A program made the translations under genes and the position numbers. Below are positions 51,487 through 60,076 of a DNA stretch of 64,000 nucleotides, in pieces. The DNA comes from an uncultured Carboxylicivirga sp. (GTDB taxonomy: Bacteria; Bacteroidota; Bacteroidia; Bacteroidales; Marinilabiliaceae): contig NZ_OY771430.1 in assembly GCF_963674565.1 (NCBI RefSeq), positions 1,860,001 to 1,924,000 of the forward strand, read 5' to 3'. Numbering within the stretch: position 1 is the stretch's first letter; each line of letters opens with the position of its first letter. A model generated the notes under the pieces. That model made no database searches, was not told the origin of the DNA, and saw nothing but the letters and a program-made list of their open reading frames with translations.

Positions 51487-51824
51487 TGGTTTGATTCTTT
51501 TAAGTGTCTTATATAATTAGTCAATAATCCCTCAATTTGCTTTGCTGCAACTGGATTAGCTGAATGAACATTAAATTTTAAATTTATCAAATCCAGTCCT
51601 GATTCATATACTAACCATTTGGCGGCAGCATATCCGTCCGGTGCAACCTCTCCATCTTCACCAAGTCCTAAGTCATTATCGAAGCTGATAAAGTCCGGAA
51701 GTCCATTTTTTAAGATATAGTCAACAAAGTCCTCATATGTTCTTACAATGTCATATTCTGATTCCATTGATTTATCATAAACCATGTCAATTGTTCTTAT
51801 GTCGTCAAGGAATAGTTTTTTCAT
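51483..51824 (-). CDS. Cyclic-phosphate processing receiver (cREC)-like protein (cassette gene)
   Basis: The 113-residue protein has the cREC pattern: KLFLDDIRTIDM, then ISFDNDLGLGEDGE and DGYAAAKWLVYESG, ending in FNVHSANPVAAKQIEG. Conserved acidic DD and D-x-D-L-G residues and HSANP resemble a receiver-like fold linked to cyclic-phosphate RNA or nucleotide processing. It is the first gene of a two-gene cassette with edges GTTGTACACC and GGTGTACAAC. Confidence 0.7.
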   Translation of the reverse strand: MKKLFLDDIRTIDMVYDKSMESEYDIVRTYEDFVDYILKNGLPDFISFDNDLGLGEDGEVAPDGYAAAKWLVYESGLDLINLKFNVHSANPVAAKQIEGLLTNYIRHLKESNQ

Positions 51825-51847
51825 TGCAGTATCGTTCTTTCAAATGG

Positions 51848-51982
51848 TGTACAACGTTTGATGGATGAAGTCGTGGCGCATTAGTCGTGGTGTCGTGTCA
51901 CCCGATGGGGGGACTAAGACGGTAGACTAAGGTGTCAGGACGAGCAAACCGCGCCATGCTTTATTTCCAGCGTGTTGGCAAC
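51848..51982 (-). repeat. attC-like site, main type
   Basis: Core boxes AAC at 51853 and GTT at 51974. Left arm has TTTGATGGATG. Confidence 0.8.
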
Positions 51983-52039
51983 CGTTGTTTTTAAATATTC
52001 AGTGTTCTTAAAGTCAAATCAATTTTTGTCCACAAAGGT

Positions 52040-52345
52040 TTAAGTAAGAAATATTTTATTATTCCAACGATAAGCACTTCCTCTTCCTAAAGATATCTTA
52101 AATAAGACTATAAGTAAAAGGATGGTAAAGACTATAATTGGATTAATATATGTCTTTGAAGGCAATTTTCTCCAAAATAAGGTAAGAGTCCAAACAATAT
52201 GAATACAAAGAAATACAGAATAGACAATCAAATAAAATAGATCACCAAGTCCATAACCAAATGACAGCGTTCCGAAAGGGGAATAAAAGAATGCAAGTAA
52301 AATTATTGTCTCAAAAACAATTAAACTCAGATTCAGTTTTTTCAT
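52040..52345 (-). CDS. Small membrane protein, unknown (cassette gene)
   Basis: The 101-residue protein has about three hydrophobic helices and a short basic loop. Cassette ends GTTGGCAACC and GGTTGCCAAC match. No family is recognised. Confidence 0.55.
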   Translation of the reverse strand: MKKLNLSLIVFETIILLAFFYSPFGTLSFGYGLGDLFYLIVYSVFLCIHIVWTLTLFWRKLPSKTYINPIIVFTILLLIVLFKISLGRGSAYRWNNKIFLT

Positions 52346-52390
52346 GTGATATTTTTTCTTTCAAGTTAGTTGTAGCGGTGAATACTATGG

Positions 52391-52525
52391 TTGCCAACGT
52401 TTGCTGGATGAAGTCGTGGCGCATTAGTCGTGGTGTCGTGTCACCCGATAGGGGGACTAAGACGGTAGACTAAGGTGTCAGGACGAGCAAGCCGAGCCAT
52501 GCTTTATTCCAGTGTGTTGGCACCC
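52391..52525 (-). repeat. attC-like site, main type
   Basis: Core boxes AAC at 52396 and GTT at 52516. Right arm reads CCAGTGTGTT. Confidence 0.8.
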
Positions 52526-52532
52526 GTTATTT

Positions 52533-53213
52533 CTATTCGATAAAGGTTATAGTATCAGATTCTAATTCTTTAATATCTGACAGTGTTGTATATTCTTCAA
52601 TATTCACTACTAATCTTATTGAGTTTCTTTCTAATTTTTCTTTTTTAGGAATATTAATTTCTTGTCCTGTTGATAATATTGCGCTATTAATAGAAGTAAT
52701 AATTGTCTTAAAATTTTTATATAAGTGATTCTCCCATTTGTCATTTACATAATTCTCTATTTCGTAATCGAAAGTATATGTTTGAAAAGGAGAATTTTCA
52801 TTTTTTAATTCCAATAAGTTTGAAGTAGGTGAATTTATGAAGTTCTTTATAATTAAATCAAATTGTTCTTTATTAATATCTGTAACCCAATAAAGAAAGT
52901 CCGGGTTGGGATTGTTGTGTTCACTTCTTAGGTAAATTTGTTTAGGTGAAATTATTACACAATATATTCCATCAATGAGTGAACTATGCCAAAATAATTC
53001 AATAGCTGTTTTTTTATTGGCAAACGATTCATTACCCGTTACAATGATCTTATAATTTTCACTTAATATATTTTCTGGGAATATCTGAATGCCAATTGTT
53101 GAATCCAGGTTACAAAATCCTATTTTAAGTGAATCTGTTAATATACTTTGTGAATAGACCTTTCCACTGAGCAAAAAAAATAAAATTAATATTAGCTGAA
53201 TTTTCATAAACAT
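52533..53213 (-). CDS. Exported protein, unknown (cassette gene)
   Basis: The 226-residue protein (start at 53213 or the second Met at 53207) has a signal peptide ending at VYSQ and a mixed alpha/beta domain. No motif is recognised. Cassette ends GTTGGCACCC and GGGTGCCAAC match. Confidence 0.6.
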   Translation of the reverse strand: MFMKIQLILILFFLLSGKVYSQSILTDSLKIGFCNLDSTIGIQIFPENILSENYKIIVTGNESFANKKTAIELFWHSSLIDGIYCVIISPKQIYLRSEHNNPNPDFLYWVTDINKEQFDLIIKNFINSPTSNLLELKNENSPFQTYTFDYEIENYVNDKWENHLYKNFKTIITSINSAILSTGQEINIPKKEKLERNSIRLVVNIEEYTTLSDIKELESDTITFIE

Positions 53214-53231
53214 CTCTGATTCATTTAATGG

Positions 53232-53366
53232 GTGCCAACGTTTGCTGGATGAAGTCGTGGCGCTTTAGTCGTGGTGTCGTGTCACCCGTTAGGGGGACTA
53301 AGACGGTAGACTAAGGTGTCAGGACGAGCAAACCGAGCCATGCTTTATTCCAGCGTGTTAGGGCGC
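53232..53366 (-). repeat. attC-like site, main type
   Basis: Core boxes AAC at 53237 and GTT at 53357. Has GGCGCTTTAGTCG. Confidence 0.8.
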
Positions 53367-53367
53367 G

Positions 53368-53916
53368 TTATATTATCTGTTCAATGAAGATTGTAACTAA
53401 AAAGGCAACAAGGGCAAATACTGACTCTCCAATAGATTTTATTAAAATCTTTTTAAATCCTACTTTTTTAATCTTAATGTTGAATACTATTCGGGAGCAT
53501 AACACAAAAATTAAATATGCAATTCCAATTGTAGCAGCTGATAATTTCATATATAAATGAATAATACTACAAATATTCATAATTGCTAGTCCAAATACTG
53601 AAGAGTAACTGATTATTAGAATCGAGTACAAAAAATGAAATCTAAACTTGTTGCTAATTTCTTTAAATAACAAGAAGCCCAAAAAACTATATGTGATTAA
53701 GAAGGGTAGAGTAATAATTGGATAATAGTAAAAATGTTCGGTCACACTTCCAGGATTACCATATATTTTCCGATAACTCATAAACAAAGCAAATACTATT
53801 ACAAAAGATGTTAGGAAGATTTCGAATATCTTCGAGGTTTTGTTATTTAAGAGTAATTGATTCATTGTGTCAGTTGGATGCTTATAAAATGAGATTAGTC
53901 TAGTTGCGTAATTCAT
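53368..53916 (-). CDS. Five-helix membrane protein, Yip1-like pattern (cassette gene)
   Basis: The 182-residue protein has a short soluble start (FYKHPTDTMNQLL) and about five membrane helices, a layout like bacterial Yip1-domain proteins. The family call is weak. Cassette ends GTTAGGGCGC and GCGCCCTAAC match. Confidence 0.55.
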   Translation of the reverse strand: MNYATRLISFYKHPTDTMNQLLLNNKTSKIFEIFLTSFVIVFALFMSYRKIYGNPGSVTEHFYYYPIITLPFLITYSFLGFLLFKEISNKFRFHFLYSILIISYSSVFGLAIMNICSIIHLYMKLSAATIGIAYLIFVLCSRIVFNIKIKKVGFKKILIKSIGESVFALVAFLVTIFIEQII

Positions 53917-53990
53917 AGATGTTTTTCTAAAATATGATGTTGTATGGAATTTTTAAGTTTGAAAAGGATGTTTTTATAACGTACCTAATG

Positions 53991-54126
53991 CGCCCTAACG
54001 GTTGCTGGATGAAGTCGTGGCGCGTTAGTCGAGATGTCGTGTCACCCGTTAGGGGGACTAAGACGGTAGACTAAGGTGTCAGGACGAGCAAAACCAGCCA
54101 TGCTTTATGCCAGCGTGTTGGCGAGC
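53991..54126 (-). repeat. attC-like site, main type (identical to 41661-41791 site)
   Basis: Core boxes AAC at 53997 and GTT at 54117. From AACGG to the TonB_C gene it is identical to the site at 41661, including the GTCGAGATG variant. Confidence 0.85.
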
Positions 54127-54131
54127 GTAAT

Positions 54132-54563
54132 TTATTGTAAAGCAAATTTTACAGGTTGAACATTCAAAACTCGAACAGTTTTTCCGTCCTTTTTTCCAGG
54201 TTCCCAATTGGGCATTTTCTTAATAAATTTTACTGCTTCTTTTTCCAAATATTTGTCAATTGAGTTTGTCGCATACACGTTTGAAATACTTCCATCTTTT
54301 TCAACAATGAATAGGACAAAAACAGTTCCTTGAATTCCCTTTTTCTGAGATTCCTCTGGATAAACAAAGTTGTCCTTATAGTAATTGACTAAAGATTCAT
54401 GCCCACCTTTAAACTGAGGATTCTCATCAACTTTCCAATAAAGATTTGTAGTGTCCGTTTTTGCCAAGAATTTATGAAATTCTTCAGGAATTTGTGCGTT
54501 TCCTATGAAGCTATATGATACAAAAATAGCAAGTCCAACAAGTCTTTTTAATTTAGTTTTCAT
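54132..54563 (-). CDS. TonB C-terminal domain protein, copy 2 (cassette gene)
   Basis: This copy is identical in protein sequence to the one at 41800-42231, with the same signal peptide and TonB_C domain. Identity runs from AACGG of its 3' attC to the CTCGCCAACG edge on the other side and then ends abruptly in both directions. This is what a cassette-level copy event gives. Confidence 0.8.
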   Translation of the reverse strand: MKTKLKRLVGLAIFVSYSFIGNAQIPEEFHKFLAKTDTTNLYWKVDENPQFKGGHESLVNYYKDNFVYPEESQKKGIQGTVFVLFIVEKDGSISNVYATNSIDKYLEKEAVKFIKKMPNWEPGKKDGKTVRVLNVQPVKFALQ

Positions 54564-54622
54564 TATTAAGTTTGTCATTAAATCATTGTCAATTTTTCGT
54601 ACGATTTGGGAATTCATTATGC

Positions 54623-54757
54623 TCGCCAACGTTTGCTGGATGAAGTCGTGGCGAATTGGTCGAGGTGTCGTGTCACCCGATAGGGGGACAAAGACAGTAG
54701 ACAAAGGCGTCAGGACGAGGTGACCCAGCCATGCTTTATTCCAGCGTGTTAGCGGTA
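54623..54757 (-). repeat. attC-like site, main type
   Basis: Core boxes AAC at 54628 and GTT at 54748. Has GGCGAATTGGTCGAGG. Confidence 0.8.
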
Positions 54758-54765
54758 GGCATTTA

Positions 54766-55263
54766 TTATTTATAATCCTCTATTTTAAATTTCTTCTGTA
54801 TCTGAAAAGTCTGTCCCGTTATTCTAAAAACGGAGTCAAGATTTTCACAATAAAACATTGAATTTTCTAACATCTTGGTTGTTGCTTTGATTATAACCTT
54901 TTTATTTTCTTTTTGTAGTTCAGCCCTTTTATAAATTTTGATTTTGTCATAATCAGATTTACTCAAATAGAGTCGAATTATTGAATCATCTTCAGTTAAA
55001 AGTTACACAAAAGGTTGGTATAGAAGGTCATGTTTTTGAAGCGTTTTATATTGATGGTAAAGTTTTAGCTCATCTTTTTTTGCTGAGTCAGGATTAATAG
55101 AATGGATGAAGTTCTCATATTTGTCTATTAAACTGTCAGGCTGATTGTAATAATTTCCAATTCTTAGAAAACCAAAATATAAGTCGCCCTTAATTTCAAT
55201 TATTTTAGAATTATAGCTGCAAGAGCTTAATATTAAAAGTAAAAAAAGCAACAATCTATTCAT
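54766..55263 (-). pseudogene. Lipoprotein gene with in-frame TAA, copy 2 (cassette gene)
   Basis: Nearly identical to the gene at 49868-50365, with the same TAA after codon 86 and a few base changes downstream (for example Lys-Thr to Arg-Ile in the second half). Its attC differs clearly from that of copy 1, so this duplication is older than the TonB_C one. Confidence 0.7.
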
Positions 55264-55279
55264 AGTTTTTTATTTGCTT

Positions 55280-55414
55280 ACCGCTAACGGACAAGTATAT
55301 GCAAATGTGGGCGATTGCGGCTTCAAACTTATCAAACCGTGAAAATTTAAAGCGGGTTACAGCCCTTGAATTTACTACTATCTCGCCCATTTTGTATATA
55401 CAGTGTTACCCAAC
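55280..55414 (-). repeat. attC-like site, divergent type
   Basis: Core boxes AAC at 55286 and GTT at 55405. The arm GTATATGCAAATGTGGGCGA pairs with TCGCCCATTTTGTATATAC, a long imperfect stem. Confidence 0.75.
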
Positions 55415-55419
55415 GTTAT

Positions 55420-56217
55420 TCATCCCCATCTTTCTTTGGAATATTTGTAAAATTCAGTCATAGTTAGTGCTACAGAACTAGCATTTCTCCTAATATAAAA
55501 TTCCTCAGAATTATTTTTCTCTGAATTTTTAAGAAAAACAGGTTCAATATTATAAGGTAATACATCTATTAATGCAATTGTTTTTTCATTTATAATTTCA
55601 AACGATGGTATTAAATTAAGATTCAGATTGTTTCCAAAATACTTTGAAATCAAATTGTCAAAATGTTTTAGAAACGCATCTCTTTTATCATTCTCCTTTA
55701 TTGTTTTAAAATCAGTTGTTTCAAGTCCTAAGATTTCTTTATCGTCAGCAACTCCTATTATCAATTTACCACCATTTGAATTTAGAAAAGCACAAATGTT
55801 TTTTATTGCACTATGCTCAATATACTTTTCAATTCTCTTATTCTTCAGGCAATATCTCAAAGAACTTTTAAATTCTACATTTAGAGATTCTCCTTCATTT
55901 ATGACATCTATTAAAGAGATTATATTTTCCTCTTCCGACAATATTTGTATTAGAATATCCTCATAGTTTGGAAATCCGCCATATTGTTGAACTAAATCAC
56001 TTTTTATAAATTCTTTCAAAATCTCACTATACGGAACCTTAAATTCGTTTGCAAGAATGTTTAAACGGTCTTTAGGAAATACTCTCCAGTTTTTTTCAAT
56101 CTTACTTAAAGTCACTATGTCAACATTTAGGCTTTGTGCAAGTTCTCTCATTGTCAATCCACGTACATTGCGACCACAACTTATATAATCCCCAAATGTT
56201 TTACTTAGTTTTTGCAT
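55420..56217 (-). CDS. XRE-type HTH protein with AlbA_2/Schlafen-like domain (cassette gene)
   Basis: Residues 1-65 form an XRE helix-turn-helix (TMRELAQSLNVDIVTLSKIE). Residues about 105-260 match the AlbA_2 (Schlafen AlbA_2, RNA/DNA-binding) domain: LNVEFKSSLR, ICAFLNSNGGKLIIGV, and FYIRRNASSVALT. HTH-AlbA_2 proteins occur as regulators and in phage-defence islands. It overlaps the upstream partner gene by 17 bases in one cassette with edges GTTACCCAAC and GTTGGGTAAC. A two-gene defence or toxin-antitoxin unit is a reasonable hypothesis. Confidence 0.75.
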   Translation of the reverse strand: MQKLSKTFGDYISCGRNVRGLTMRELAQSLNVDIVTLSKIEKNWRVFPKDRLNILANEFKVPYSEILKEFIKSDLVQQYGGFPNYEDILIQILSEEENIISLIDVINEGESLNVEFKSSLRYCLKNKRIEKYIEHSAIKNICAFLNSNGGKLIIGVADDKEILGLETTDFKTIKENDKRDAFLKHFDNLISKYFGNNLNLNLIPSFEIINEKTIALIDVLPYNIEPVFLKNSEKNNSEEFYIRRNASSVALTMTEFYKYSKERWG

Positions 56218-56713
56218 TAGCTAGTTCCTTTTTAACTCTATTTTTATACAGAAGCATATTCCATTTATATCTTATTCCGCCCAACTCCCAGTTTACATCA
56301 AATTTTTCTTTGTCATTTTGCAAGTAAATAGGAATTGAAACTTTACAATGCAACATAGGCTCATTTTCCTTTACTTTTTTGAAATAATCCTTATCAAGAG
56401 ATGATTTTGGATAATATTGTATTTCTATTATTGTCTTATTTTTTGTGGCTTTATAAACATAGAAGTTTACATCATATAGATTTTCGTAAATTTTATCAAT
56501 TTCTTCTCTCGCTTGCTCTATGTTTAAAAGACTCTTTTTAGAGTTCTGCTTTTTCCTTTCAATCCGTTTTTCAAAAAAATTCTTGTCATCATTTACAATT
56601 TCAGAAATAATATACGCATAAGAATTACTGAAATCATTCCAACAAGAATTTCGGACTAATTCGATTAACTTATCTGATAATTCCTTTATGTTTATTTTAG
56701 CTCTGTCGCTCAT
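56201..56713 (-). CDS. Partner of HTH-AlbA_2 protein, unknown (cassette gene)
   Basis: The 170-residue soluble, charged protein has a helical first half and a strand-rich second half (VNFYVYKATKNKTIIEIQYY; HCKVSIPIYLQND). It is the first gene of its cassette and overlaps the HTH-AlbA_2 gene. No family is recognised. Confidence 0.6.
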   Translation of the reverse strand: MSDRAKINIKELSDKLIELVRNSCWNDFSNSYAYIISEIVNDDKNFFEKRIERKKQNSKKSLLNIEQAREEIDKIYENLYDVNFYVYKATKNKTIIEIQYYPKSSLDKDYFKKVKENEPMLHCKVSIPIYLQNDKEKFDVNWELGGIRYKWNMLLYKNRVKKELANAKTK

Positions 56714-56723
56714 TTTTTAATGT

Positions 56724-56858
56724 TGGGTAACGGTTTGCATATGGCTTGTGGCGGTTTCGTAGCACTTTCCTGTCCACCGAAACCAAAGCTGGCTAAGGAG
56801 CGAAAACCTTGTTGGCAGCCGTTCACCCGCCATATGCTATATGATTTGTTGTAGTGCG
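56724..56858 (-). repeat. attC-like site, divergent type
   Basis: Core boxes AAC at 56729 and GTT at 56848. The arm GCATATGGCTTGTGGCGG pairs with CCGCCATATGC. Confidence 0.75.
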
Positions 56859-56870
56859 TTTTTTCCTTTT

Positions 56871-57515
56871 TTACCATACTCCAATCCAATTTTCAAGTTT
56901 CTGTTTGAATTCGTCAACTGCTAACCAAGTATTAACAGATTCTGGATTTTTCTTGTCATATGCGGATAAAAATTGAATGTGAATTTGTTCTCCAACGCGG
57001 AGTTCAGGGATCTCTGTTTCGAATCCTTCTTTCAACATTTTCGTGATTGATTGATAGAAGTCAACTGTGTTTTCTAGTCGCTTTGGAAGCCAATCATTTG
57101 ATTTCGCTCGTGAATTGAGAATTTCTCCGTCTTCCGTCCCGATATGCAAAGTCCATTCTTCGTCACTGGCTCCAATTGCATCCAAATGTTCTCCTGTAGC
57201 TGTGTCGAAATCAACTTTATCAGAATAGTCGGTCAGAACACAGCTCAATTTCAGTTTTTCCTTGGATTCGTTGATTTTCTCAATTCTCCAAATCCACCCA
57301 TTTGAATCTTTTACAGTCTCACCATTGTATAGCGGTTGTTTTATTTTGAATTCAATCAGTTCAATTCTGTGTCCGTTGGTTTTGTAGGAAACTGACTTTC
57401 CATTTTCATATTCTTTTGTTCCAAATGGTTCTATGTCAGGAGAGTCTGTTCTCAGTCGACAAAGAACTTGTCCGATTGGAGTATTAAACGTTCTATCTAT
57501 GATTGGATTGGTCAT
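56871..57515 (-). CDS. Soluble protein, unknown (cassette gene)
   Basis: From the ATG at 57515 the 214-residue protein is soluble and mixed alpha/beta, with segments HRIELIEFKIKQPLYNG and SDEEWTLHIGTEDGEIL. The longer frame to 57542 enters the attC. Cassette ends GTTGTAGTGC and GCACTACAAC match. Function unknown. Confidence 0.6.
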   Translation of the reverse strand: MTNPIIDRTFNTPIGQVLCRLRTDSPDIEPFGTKEYENGKSVSYKTNGHRIELIEFKIKQPLYNGETVKDSNGWIWRIEKINESKEKLKLSCVLTDYSDKVDFDTATGEHLDAIGASDEEWTLHIGTEDGEILNSRAKSNDWLPKRLENTVDFYQSITKMLKEGFETEIPELRVGEQIHIQFLSAYDKKNPESVNTWLAVDEFKQKLENWIGVW

Positions 57516-57525
57516 TTTTAAATGC

Positions 57526-57725
57526 ACTACAACGTTACACATATGTGGCGTGGGGCTATTTGAATTGAATCTCTGTCAAAATACAGCTTAGCCAAAACTT
57601 TGGGTTTTGGTTTTAAATTTAGCTTTTCATAAACAAAAGCCAAAGTTTTGGCGGTATTCAAACCACATGCAAACCACCAAAATTCAACTATTTGCCCCAT
57701 GACATATTATGTGCTGTTAGCGGGT
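57526..57725 (-). repeat. attC-like site, long divergent type
   Basis: Core boxes AAC at 57531 and GTT at 57716. About 200 bp; the ends ACACATATGTGGCGTGGGGC and GCCCCATGACATATTATGTG pair imperfectly, with a second internal hairpin around CCAAAACTTTGGGTTTTGG. Confidence 0.7.
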
Positions 57726-57731
57726 CGTAAT

Positions 57732-58451
57732 TTATTGGTAATCTATGTTTATTGGAATTATATACTGCTGTCTTATTGGTTTTCCATACAGATATGCAGG
57801 TTTCCAATTGGGCATTTCATTAATAATCTCAAGTACTTTCTTGTCAGTCTTTTCTCCAATCCCTTTTTTAATTATTGGATTAATCGCTTTTCCAGTAGTG
57901 TCAATTTCAAGGATAATGCAAAGCTTCGTCTTTATTCCATTAGTCATATCAGTTGAGTCGACTGAGAGTCTAGTCATAATAAACTTTAGTAATTCATTCT
58001 GTCCACCAACATATTCAGCATTTGAAATCCAATTATCAGTCTGTTCAAGACTATCAACTTTTAGTCGAGTTGCTTTAAATATATCGTATCCATGTTTTTG
58101 AATCAAGTTAATAGTCATTATTGAGTCATAACAATGATAGTATTCATTAGAAAACAAGTCATTTTCAAATAACCAGTCTATTTTGTAGTCCATATTTAAA
58201 ACAGCACAATAACTGCAGTCTCCAAAGAAAGCGGGAGAGTGTAAGGTGAAAGAATTGTTCTTAAAATCCTTATTTGCATTTATAATTGCAAATTCACAGT
58301 CAGATTTATTTCCTTGTTGAGCTTTCAATTCTAACTGAAGATTATACAATGAATCTGTTCCAAAGTCTAAATCGGCTGAATCAATTTCTTGAGCCAAACA
58401 AATTGTTTTGAATATTACAATTACAAATAATATAGATGTTAGTTTCTTCAT
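57732..58451 (-). CDS. Exported TonB_C-like protein, relative of 48663-49712 (cassette gene)
   Basis: The 239-residue protein has a signal peptide (to CLAQ) and shares its second half with the gene at 48663-49712: YVGGQNELLKFI, LEIDTTGKAINPII, MPNWKPAYLYGKPIRQ. The first half differs and is shorter. Cassette edges (GTTAGCGGG and CCCGCTAAC) are also like those of the relative. Confidence 0.7.
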   Translation of the reverse strand: MKKLTSILFVIVIFKTICLAQEIDSADLDFGTDSLYNLQLELKAQQGNKSDCEFAIINANKDFKNNSFTLHSPAFFGDCSYCAVLNMDYKIDWLFENDLFSNEYYHCYDSIMTINLIQKHGYDIFKATRLKVDSLEQTDNWISNAEYVGGQNELLKFIMTRLSVDSTDMTNGIKTKLCIILEIDTTGKAINPIIKKGIGEKTDKKVLEIINEMPNWKPAYLYGKPIRQQYIIPINIDYQ

Positions 58452-58461
58452 TTCATTATGC

Positions 58462-58596
58462 CCGCTAACGGTTGCTGGATGAAGTCGTGGCGCATTAGTC
58501 GTGGTGTCGTGTCACCCGATAGGGGGACTAAGACAGTAGACTAAGGTGTCAGGACGAGCAAACCTAGCCATGCTTTATTCCAGCGTGTTGGCGAGC
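58462..58596 (-). repeat. attC-like site, main type
   Basis: Core boxes AAC at 58467 and GTT at 58587. Near-consensus. Confidence 0.8.
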
Positions 58597-58674
58597 CGTA
58601 CTTTTTCTATTTTATTAGGGTCACTATAACTACACCATCAATAGTCATGTAGTAGCTCTCAAAAGGCTGATTCT

Positions 58675-59367
58675 TCATAAAATTCTTATGTCCGTCATTA
58701 TTTCATCAATTATATTCAATTCATTGATAAAATACTGTAAAAATCTTGCTTCTTTAACTTTTTCTTGAACTGTTGGAGTCCAATATGATTTTACAGAATA
58801 GTAATTTGGGCAATTAAATTCAGTTAGGTAAGTAGATCCGTCAAGTCCTTTTTCCCATCCTTGAATCTTGGAGTCACTTGGAAATTCAAAGATTTTAAAA
58901 TCTGAAAATAATTCTAAAATCTTATTTATTGTATTTGAGTCTAGTGACATTGAACTAGAATATAATCTTTCTGATTTTTGGCTATCTCCATTGTGCTCTC
59001 GAAGAAAGAAAAAGACGTCCCCTTTACTGCTTTTGCTATTTTTTTCTATTTGAACAACTTTATTACCATCCCAAAATCTAAACACTGAATCATTTTGAAA
59101 CGAAGTAATTTCATATACTATTTTAACAAGATTATTTCCTTCTTTTTTTAATTCAACATAGCCGGAGTCCACATATGCCATTAAGCGCCAATTTCCAGAT
59201 AAACTAAACAAATGATTTTTGAATTTATATCCCAAATTGTGTTTAACTAGATTATTGACATGTTTCTCTTTTAATAAATCCTCAACATATTCTAAAAAAG
59301 AGATTATGTCATTTGAAGTGATTGGCTTTCTAATTGTCTTTGTAAAGCGAATTTTAAACGGAAACAT
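58675..59367 (-). CDS. Hypothetical protein (cassette gene, mismatched edges)
   Basis: The 230-residue soluble protein has no recognised motif. It contains strands such as WRLMAYVDSGYVELKKEG and an acidic helix near LELFSDFKIFEFPSDSKIQ. Its cassette is the only one apart from the IS-disrupted region whose edges (GTTGGCGAGC and CATTACAAC) do not pair, which points to a hybrid made by deletion between two cassettes. Confidence 0.55.
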   Translation of the reverse strand: MFPFKIRFTKTIRKPITSNDIISFLEYVEDLLKEKHVNNLVKHNLGYKFKNHLFSLSGNWRLMAYVDSGYVELKKEGNNLVKIVYEITSFQNDSVFRFWDGNKVVQIEKNSKSSKGDVFFFLREHNGDSQKSERLYSSSMSLDSNTINKILELFSDFKIFEFPSDSKIQGWEKGLDGSTYLTEFNCPNYYSVKSYWTPTVQEKVKEARFLQYFINELNIIDEIMTDIRIL

Positions 59368-59407
59368 ATTTTATTGATTTGTGCCTTTTATGAGATGTTT
59401 TGAATGC

Positions 59408-59542
59408 ATTACAACGTTTGCTGGATGAAGTCGTAGCAGAATCACGGTGATTGCCGTCCGCAGGACGATTAAGCAATTTGCGAGATTCTGTGAAGATCCT
59501 GGACCTTGAGCACTGCTATGCTTTATGCCAGCGTGTTGCCTC
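59408..59542 (-). repeat. attC-like site, main arms with different centre
   Basis: Core boxes AAC at 59413 and GTT at 59535. Both arms are of the main type, but the centre is unrelated and has its own hairpin (CGTCCGCAGGACG). Only arms and core boxes are therefore constrained. Confidence 0.75.
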
Positions 59543-60076
59543 GCGTTATTTGATCTCGCGTTACGCTACGAATTTTAAATTAATATTTTGTCTTGAGTTA
59601 CGTTTGTCAATCAACATTTGAAAAACTGGATTTTGTCCTTCAAAAATCCGAACTTGAAAAAGGATTTTCTTTCCGCTGTACAAAGGCTTCCTTCACATAT
59701 AAACGTTTCGTTTTTCAATCAGTTTCTGCATGCTCAGTCATGTTATTATTTGTCCGCGTATTCAAATCCTTTTTCAGTAATGGCTTTATTTGTTGTCCTC
59801 TTGCCGGACTGGCATTTACTTTTTTCAGCCATAAAAAAGTAAACAAAAAATCTCCGCTGCATCCCGATTTAGCTAAATTGTTTTGACCTTAGCTAAAAAC
59901 AAAGAACTCGTCCTTATAGTCCTTCATTTTTCAGGCCTAACGTTCCTCAAACACCTTTGTTTTTTATACGCTTCGGTCAATCCAATTCTTAACGCAATCG
60001 GCCTGAGGCGGTGTCCCAACAAAATGTTCTCTAGGGTCATTGTTCTTTTGTGCGATTTGCATAATGCGAGGCTAAC
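59535..60076 (-). other. Cassette without a convincing gene
   Basis: Edges GTTGCCTCGC and GCGAGGCTAAC pair (one bulged T), so this is a full cassette of about 540 bp. Only weak frames are present (for example 59593-59886 on the + strand, Phe/Lys-rich, and no minus-strand gene). It may carry a small RNA or promoter, or be decayed. Confidence 0.55.

Noticed and set aside
59593..59886. Plus-strand 97-codon gene in the gene-less cassette
   Set aside because: It needs a TTG start, is Phe/Ser/Lys-rich, opposes all other cassette genes and matches no motif.
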